NCBI RefSeq assembly: GCF_001870435.1
Contig: NZ_MDDR01000016.1
Span: 238,457-302,456 of the forward strand
DNA from: Pseudomonas costantinii
GTDB taxonomy: Bacteria > Pseudomonadota > Gammaproteobacteria > Pseudomonadales > Pseudomonadaceae
Direction: 5' to 3'
DNA length: 64,000 bases
The notes beneath the pieces are model-generated. The model ran no database searches, was not told the origin of the DNA, and saw only the letters and a list, made by a program, of their open reading frames with translations. The translations under genes and the position numbers were made by a program. Positions 59,504 to 64,000 of this stretch are shown here, one piece after another (the first letter of the stretch is position 1; the number at the start of each line of letters is the position of its first letter).

Positions 59504-60810
59504 GGCTTCACCTCACTTGAAAACGGTAGCGGCTTCTTGGCCCGCGGGGCCTCATACATGCAGTAAGTGCCCAGCAGCGTCAGCACGCAAGCGAACAGCA
59601 CATAAAACGAGGGGGCCACCGGCGTACCGAGTACTTTGGTCAGCCAGGTCACGATCAACGGCGCGAAGCCACCAAACACCATCACCGCCACGTTATAGGC
59701 CACCGACACACCGGTCGAGCGCACCTCGATCGGAAACTGCTCGGCCAATGCCGTCGGCGCCGGGCCGAAGAACCCGCCGATGGCCGTGCACAGCATCACC
59801 TGCATCACCAGCAAACGCTCGATGGACGGCGCGGCAGCCACCCACACATACAGCGGGTAGACCATCACGAAGAATGCCAGGGTAAACGCCATCAACACCG
59901 GCCGCCGGCCCAAGCGATCCGAGAGCAACCCGGAGAGCGGAATCACCACGGTCATCAGCGCCACCGCAAACATCTGCACCATCAGCACCTCGTCCAGCGG
60001 CAAACCGAGGCTTTTATGGGCGAAGGTCGGCATGTTCACCAGCACCACGTAGAACGACACCGTCGCGCCACAGGCCAGGCCCATGGACACCAGGATACTG
60101 CGCCGATGCTCGCGAATAACCTCCATCAAGCTCGGCGCCGGGCCGGTGGCCTGTTTGCGCGCCTCGATAAACTCTTCCGGATCCTCCATGTGCCGGCGAA
60201 TCCACAACCCCACCGGACCGATCAGCAAACCCAGCACAAACGGCAGGCGCCAGCCCCACACGTCGAGGGTCTCCGGGGAAAAGAAGTGGGTAACCATCGC
60301 CACCATCGCCGCCCCGCCAAACACCGCCAGGCACTGGCCCACCAACTGCCACGAACCATACAACCCCTTGCGATGGGCCGGTGCACTTTCCACCAGGAAC
60401 GCCGTGGCACTCGCGTATTCCCCACCGGTGGCAAAGCCCTGGAGCATGCGCGCCACCACAATCAGCAACGGCGCTCCCATGCCGATGGCGGCATAACTGG
60501 GTGCAAAGGCAATCAGCGCGATGGACACGGTCATCAGCCGGATAATCAACTGCATCGCCGCCTTGCGGCCTTTGCGGTCGGAATACATCCCCAACAGAAT
60601 CCCGCCCACCGGGCGCATGAAAAAGCCCACGCCAAAGGTGGCCAAGGCCATCAGCAGCGACGCGTATTCATCCTCCGAAGGGAAAAATTGCCGGGCGATG
60701 ATGCTGGCCAGAAAGCCGTAAACGATGAAGTCATACCATTCCAGCGCATTGCCAATCACCGCCGCCACCACCTGGCGGGTGCGGGATACGCCGGGTTTTG
60801 AAATCTGCAT
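59500..60810 (-). CDS. MFS metabolite:H+ symporter (MHS family)
   Basis: This 436-residue permease has the MHS opening VAAVIGNALEWYDFIVYGFLASIIARQFFP and the loop GMYSDRKGRKAAMQLIIRLM. It resembles citrate, ketoglutarate and proline/betaine symporters. The start MQISKPGVSRT at 60810 follows GGAG; a frame extending to 60909 adds 33 residues without family character. It lies between the M20 hydrolase (59-base gap) and the amidase (overlap), so it should import the compound they degrade. Confidence 0.93.
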   Translation of the reverse strand: MQISKPGVSRTRQVVAAVIGNALEWYDFIVYGFLASIIARQFFPSEDEYASLLMALATFGVGFFMRPVGGILLGMYSDRKGRKAAMQLIIRLMTVSIALIAFAPSYAAIGMGAPLLIVVARMLQGFATGGEYASATAFLVESAPAHRKGLYGSWQLVGQCLAVFGGAAMVAMVTHFFSPETLDVWGWRLPFVLGLLIGPVGLWIRRHMEDPEEFIEARKQATGPAPSLMEVIREHRRSILVSMGLACGATVSFYVVLVNMPTFAHKSLGLPLDEVLMVQMFAVALMTVVIPLSGLLSDRLGRRPVLMAFTLAFFVMVYPLYVWVAAAPSIERLLVMQVMLCTAIGGFFGPAPTALAEQFPIEVRSTGVSVAYNVAVMVFGGFAPLIVTWLTKVLGTPVAPSFYVLFACVLTLLGTYCMYEAPRAKKPLPFSSEVKP

Positions 60811-60869
60811 GAGGAACACTCCATTCAACCGATAAGGGAAAGGGTCCAGCGGCAGAAAAAGTGAGGTCG

Positions 60870-62045
60870 TCAGGCAGGCTTGAGCCAGCTCTCGGCCAGC
60901 GCGCCCCAATAGGCGGCGCCGGTCAGCAGGATGTCGTCGTTGAAGTCATAGGCGGGGTTATGCACCATCGGCCGCGACACACCGTTGCCGATAAACAGGT
61001 AACTGCCGGGGCAGCGTTGCAGCATCCAGGCGAAGTCTTCGCTGCCCATCAGCGTGCGGGTGTTGCCGTCCACCGCGTCGGCGCCGACCAAGGCCACGCC
61101 GACCTGGCGCGCAAATTCGGTTTCTTCGGGGTGGTTGACCAGCACCGGGTAGGCCGGGCGGTGCTCGATCTGCGCGGTGCAGCCGAAGCTGGCGGCCTGG
61201 GTCTGGATGATTGCAATCACACGTTCCAGCATCTGCTCGCGCACTTTGGGATTGAGCGCGCGCAGGCTCAGGCGCAGCAGTGCTTGCTGCGGAATAACGT
61301 TGGCGGCCTGTCCCGCTTGCAGGGCACCGACCGTGACCACGGCGGCTTCCTGGGTGTCGATGTTGCGCGCCACCACCGTCTGCAACGCCATGACCATACT
61401 CGCCGCCGCGACCAAAGGATCCACCGTCAAATGCGGCATGGAACCATGGCCGCCGACGCCTTCGAGGATCACGGTGAGCAAGTCCTGGGACGCCATCATC
61501 GGCCCGACTCTCAAGCCCAGATGCCCAGCCGGCAGGCCCGGCATGTTGTGCATGCCGAACAAACCATCGCAGGGGAAACGCTCCAGCAAGCCGTCGGCGA
61601 GCATGGCTTCGGCGCCGCCCTGGCCTTCTTCGGCAGGCTGGAAAATCAGATTCAAGGTGCCGTCGAATTGCCGGGTGGCCGCCAAGTAGCGGGCGGCACC
61701 GAGCAACATGGTGGTGTGACCGTCATGCCCGCAGGCATGCATGCAACCGGCGTGTTGGCTGGTGTAGGGTGCGCCGGTGTTTTCGATAATGGGCAAGGCG
61801 TCCATGTCGGCGCGAATGCCTAGAGTGCGCGGGCTGCTGCCGTTACGCAGTACGCCGACCACACCAGTTTTGCCAATGCCGGTGTGCACCTCGTAGCCCC
61901 AACCTTTTAGGGATTGCGCTACAAGGGCGGAGGTACGATTTTCTTCAAAGCCGAGTTCGGGATGGGCGTGGATGTCCTGACGCACGGCGTGCAAGTCGCC
62001 GGCGACGTCGCTGAGCCAATCCAGAATGTGCTGGTGTGGGCGCAT
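60870..62045 (-). CDS. M20-family amidohydrolase (hippurate hydrolase type)
   Basis: This 391-residue metallopeptidase-fold hydrolase has metal-ligand motifs LGIRADMDALPI, HACGHDGHTTMLLG, FQPAEEGQGGAEAM and GSEDFAWMLQ. The hydrophobic dimer domain contains GVGGHGSMPHLTVDPLVAAA. It would release amino acids from N-acyl or aromatic amides, like HipO. GAGGAG lies ahead of the ATG at 62045. It is first in the operon, with the IclR-type palindrome 90 bases upstream. Confidence 0.93.
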   Translation of the reverse strand: MRPHQHILDWLSDVAGDLHAVRQDIHAHPELGFEENRTSALVAQSLKGWGYEVHTGIGKTGVVGVLRNGSSPRTLGIRADMDALPIIENTGAPYTSQHAGCMHACGHDGHTTMLLGAARYLAATRQFDGTLNLIFQPAEEGQGGAEAMLADGLLERFPCDGLFGMHNMPGLPAGHLGLRVGPMMASQDLLTVILEGVGGHGSMPHLTVDPLVAAASMVMALQTVVARNIDTQEAAVVTVGALQAGQAANVIPQQALLRLSLRALNPKVREQMLERVIAIIQTQAASFGCTAQIEHRPAYPVLVNHPEETEFARQVGVALVGADAVDGNTRTLMGSEDFAWMLQRCPGSYLFIGNGVSRPMVHNPAYDFNDDILLTGAAYWGALAESWLKPA

Positions 62046-62134
62046 GGTGATTCTCCTCACAGGCGGGTGTTCCCGTTCTTGTTTGCGACACATCGCCAGA
62101 TAACCGCGATGTGAGCGCGAGGACAATCAAAGGT

Positions 62135-62153
62135 GGTTCCACCCTGTGGAACC
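62135..62153. promoter_or_regulatory. IclR-type operator palindrome
   Basis: GGTTCCAC-CCT-GTGGAACC is a perfect 8-bp inverted repeat with a 3-base spacer. It lies 90 bases ahead of the M20 hydrolase start. The shape fits binding sites of IclR-family regulators, and the operon encodes one. Confidence 0.7.
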
Positions 62154-62468
62154 TTAGGGCAACAGGCGGCAACCCTGGCGGTCACCCAACCACCGTGCAC
62201 TGTGCGTGCGCCCCAGCCCGCTGGCGGTAACTTCACTGCGTTCGGGCTTGTCGACAAACGCGCTGGTAGGCACGTATTGCTTCACATAATCCCGGCAATA
62301 CTCCGCCGGATTGTTCTCCACATAGCGGCAGGAGCAATACTCTTTGGCGGTGTAGGCCGCGATGATGTCGGGGAAGGCTTGCAGGTTGACGCGCTCATGC
62401 CAAATCCAGCCTAGCAGGGCCAGCAACAGCAGGATAAACAGGCTGGTAAACGGGCGGCGACGGATCAT
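62154..62468 (-). CDS. Small membrane-anchored protein, unknown function
   Basis: This 104-residue protein has one N-terminal membrane helix (FTSLFILLLLALLGWIWHE) and a periplasmic part with a CSC-x-Y motif and a later Cys (EYCSCRYVENNPAEYCRDYV), suggesting disulphides. It overlaps the upstream beta-lactamase-fold gene by four bases (ATGA), so the two are cotranslated. No family was recognised. It may assist the coupled hydrolase. Confidence 0.75.
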   Translation of the reverse strand: MIRRRPFTSLFILLLLALLGWIWHERVNLQAFPDIIAAYTAKEYCSCRYVENNPAEYCRDYVKQYVPTSAFVDKPERSEVTASGLGRTHSARWLGDRQGCRLLP

Positions 62469-63553
62469 GGTTGCACCGCCGCGAGTACGCGCTTGAGCAG
62501 TTCGTTGTGGCGGTAGCTGCCGTCGCGGTCATCGCCGTAGCGCACGATCACCAGGTGTTCGTCGGGCATTACGAACAGCGCCTGGCCCCAGTGGCCCAGG
62601 GCAGCAAAGGTGTCCGCGGGGGCGTCAGGCCAGGGTCTCGGGGCGCCTTGCACTTCGCGGTTTAGCCACCATTGGCCACCAGGCACGGCGTCGTCCTGGC
62701 CGGCTTTGTATTTATCGAAGGGCTGGCGATTAAAGGCTACCCACTCTTTAGGCAGCAACTGCTGCTCCCCCCAGCGACCGTCGCGTGCCATCAACAGGCC
62801 GACACGCGCCAGGTCGCGGGCGGTGAGGTAGGCGTAGGACGAGGCGACGAAGGTTTCGTCAGCGTCGGTTTCCCAGGTGGCGTTGTGGATGCCCAGCGGT
62901 TTGAACAGCGCGTCCCACGGGTAGCTCATATAGGCCTTGTGGCCGAGCATGCCTTTGAGGGTGGCGGACAAGATGTTGCTGTCGCCGCTCGAATAGCGGA
63001 AGGCTTGGCCAGGCTCGCTGGCGGATTCGGTGTCGGCGGCAAAGTCCGCCATATCGGTACGGCCACGGGTGTAGAGCATCGCTATTACCGAGGACTTCAG
63101 CGGGGCGTACTCGTAGTCTTCCTGCCAGTCCAGGCCCGAGGCCCAGTGCAACAGGTCGGCCATGGTCACTTTGGGATGCTGCTTCATTGGCGGGTAAAAG
63201 CGCGCGGCGGGGTCGGTCAGTTTGAAACGGTTTTCGCCGTAGGCCACGCCGAGCACGGTGGCCATCAGGCTTTTGCTGACGGACCAGGTCAGGTGTGGGG
63301 TGCTGACAGTAGTGGGCGCGGCGTAGCGTTCATAGATGACTTCGCCGTCGCGGATAACCAGCAGCGCGTCGGTGCGGATGCCTTTGCGAGTGGTGTCGTC
63401 GCGGGCTGGGAATGCGTAGGTGGTCAGGGCATCGACGGCGGGGCCTTCGAGTGGTGTGCCTTTGGCCCATTCCTTGTCAGGCCAGGTTTCGGCGTGGGCG
63501 GTGAGGGTGACGTTGACGAGCAGCAGGGCAATGCACAACAGGCCTCTGACCAT
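62465..63553 (-). CDS. Serine hydrolase of the beta-lactamase / class C PBP fold
   Basis: This 362-residue exported protein has a signal peptide (GLLCIALLLVNVTLTAHAETW), the SxxK motif in SVSKSLMATVLGVAYG and a YxS-like motif in FRYSSGDSNILSATL. The late HxG-like segment is LGHWGQALFVMP. It resembles EstB/6-aminohexanoate-dimer hydrolase-type carboxylesterases more than true beta-lactamases. The ATG at 63553 is preferred to a GTG two codons upstream. It is coupled to the small membrane protein downstream. Confidence 0.9.
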   Translation of the reverse strand: MVRGLLCIALLLVNVTLTAHAETWPDKEWAKGTPLEGPAVDALTTYAFPARDDTTRKGIRTDALLVIRDGEVIYERYAAPTTVSTPHLTWSVSKSLMATVLGVAYGENRFKLTDPAARFYPPMKQHPKVTMADLLHWASGLDWQEDYEYAPLKSSVIAMLYTRGRTDMADFAADTESASEPGQAFRYSSGDSNILSATLKGMLGHKAYMSYPWDALFKPLGIHNATWETDADETFVASSYAYLTARDLARVGLLMARDGRWGEQQLLPKEWVAFNRQPFDKYKAGQDDAVPGGQWWLNREVQGAPRPWPDAPADTFAALGHWGQALFVMPDEHLVIVRYGDDRDGSYRHNELLKRVLAAVQP

Positions 63554-63639
63554 GGACACAAACTCAAGGGGGCATTCAAGCCCGCGAGCCTAGCCGAGGT
63601 AAATGACAGTTTTGCTACGGACTGGGGAGGGAGTACATA

Positions 63640-63730
63640 TCCGTTTTTTGGGTAACGGCCGCGTAGGGTTCCGCTCTTACAGCGGGTCACTTTGGGAAAA
63701 GAGCCCCAAAAGTAACCAAAAGGGCTCTTG
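63640..63730. repeat. Pseudomonas repeated intergenic element, apparently interrupted
   Basis: GGTAACGGCC, CTTACAGCGGGTCACTTTGG and CCCAAAAGTAACCAAAAGGG are parts of a sequence I recall as recurring in many Pseudomonas genomes. AAGAGCCC (63699) and GGGCTCTT (63722) form an inverted repeat. The element seems to stop where the IS481-like end begins. Confidence 0.5.
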
Positions 63731-63734
63731 GGTA

Positions 63735-64000
63735 TGACTCACCCACATAGGTAACAAATCAGTTCAAGCACATAGGTAACAGTTTTTAACTGGTACTGGT
63801 CGATTCCGAGGATCTGACCATGCCGTGGCGAGAGCTGAAACCTATGGATCTGAAAGTGATGTTCATTGCCGACTATTTGTCCGAGCGACTTAATTTCAGC
63901 CAGCTTTGTGCGGCTCATAGCATCAGTCGCAAGACCGGTTACAAGTGGGTGGCACGCTATAACGCAGACAGCGTTAATGGCTTGAAGGAATGCAGTCGCA
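63735..64000 (+). mobile_element. Left end of an IS481-like insertion sequence (cut by window edge)
   Basis: A transposase start and two direct copies of CACATAGGTAACA, at 63744 and 63769, mark the end of an insertion sequence. The subterminal repeats are probable transposase-binding sites. The outer boundary near TGACTCAC (63735) is an estimate, and the right end lies outside the window. Confidence 0.7.
63820..64000 (+). CDS. IS481-family transposase, N-terminal part
   Basis: The 60 visible residues start MPWRELKPMDLKVMFIADYL and continue LNFSQLCAAHSISRKTGYKW, a helix-turn-helix as found at the N-terminus of IS481-type DDE transposases. The catalytic domain lies beyond base 64000. The start is chosen because it begins the family sequence. 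Whether the element is intact cannot be judged here. Confidence 0.85.
   Translation, partial: MPWRELKPMDLKVMFIADYLSERLNFSQLCAAHSISRKTGYKWVARYNADSVNGLKECSR

Overview
The window is about 64 kb of chromosome from a fluorescent-group Pseudomonas. The base composition is high-GC, and several proteins match Pseudomonas families closely: an OpdH-type porin with a TctCBA transporter, PhaG, FosA, an S8 autotransporter protease, and a FecI/FecR/TonB-receptor set. GTGGGAGC-type and REP-like intergenic hairpins typical of this group recur. No prophage, plasmid backbone or CRISPR array is visible. The only clear mobile DNA is the left end of an IS481-like element at the right edge.

Layout. 1-7.5 kb: a divergent tricarboxylate module, with the sensor kinase (cut by the window edge) and regulator TctD on the minus strand, and opdH-tctC-tctB-tctA plus an AbrB-family membrane protein on the plus strand. 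A-rich Hfq/Crc-type motifs precede opdH and tctC. 7.5-9.8 kb: ung, a 3-hydroxyisobutyryl-CoA hydrolase-like protein and a small Tyr/Gly-rich lipoprotein. 10.1-19.9 kb: a guanidine-I (ykkC) riboswitch followed by an ABC importer, two carboxyguanidine deiminase subunits, a biotin-dependent guanidine/urea carboxylase and allophanate hydrolase. Together these form a full route from imported guanidine to ammonia and CO2. The riboswitch carries a 10-nt segment perfectly complementary to the first gene's ribosome-binding site. 20-22.3 kb: a CWC-type cysteine-rich protein, an RsuA-family pseudouridine synthase, PhaG and tRNA-Gly(CCC). 22.4-30.9 kb: two coupled MFS exporters with a divergent LysR regulator, HicAB, ogt, a DUF4142 protein, a LysE exporter, FosA, and a LysR/DUF606 pair.

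30.9-37.4 kb: a minus-strand cluster (oxidoreductase, LysR, CaiB-type CoA transferase, HMG-CoA lyase-like enzyme, MFS permease), probably for a branched hydroxy-dicarboxylate. An iron-dependent alcohol dehydrogenase of the YiaY type follows, with a perfect ANR/FNR box upstream. 37.5-40.9 kb: a SIR2-like DUF4917 protein, then an XRE-cupin regulator divergent from a class II aldolase and a DapA-like lyase, with a palindromic operator between them. 41-45.2 kb: a Fur-box-headed ECF sigma/anti-sigma/TonB receptor set, probably for haem or a siderophore. 45.3-49.6 kb: an EamA transporter, an unusual methyltransferase and a LemA/TPM/TPM operon. 49.9-57.2 kb: BglX, an S8 autotransporter, a phospholipase-D-family protein and YceI. 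57.2-62.2 kb: an M20 amidohydrolase/MFS/amidase/IclR operon with a perfect IclR-type palindrome in front. 62.2-64 kb: a small membrane protein, a beta-lactamase-fold serine hydrolase, a repeated element and the IS481-like end.

Most of the window is ordinary metabolic and transport DNA organised as small catabolic units, each with its own regulator. The most informative signals are non-coding: the riboswitch with its anti-Shine-Dalgarno pairing, and several operators (ANR, XRE, LysR, IclR, Fur) readable directly from the sequence. All gene identities rest on reading the translated proteins; no database search was run.
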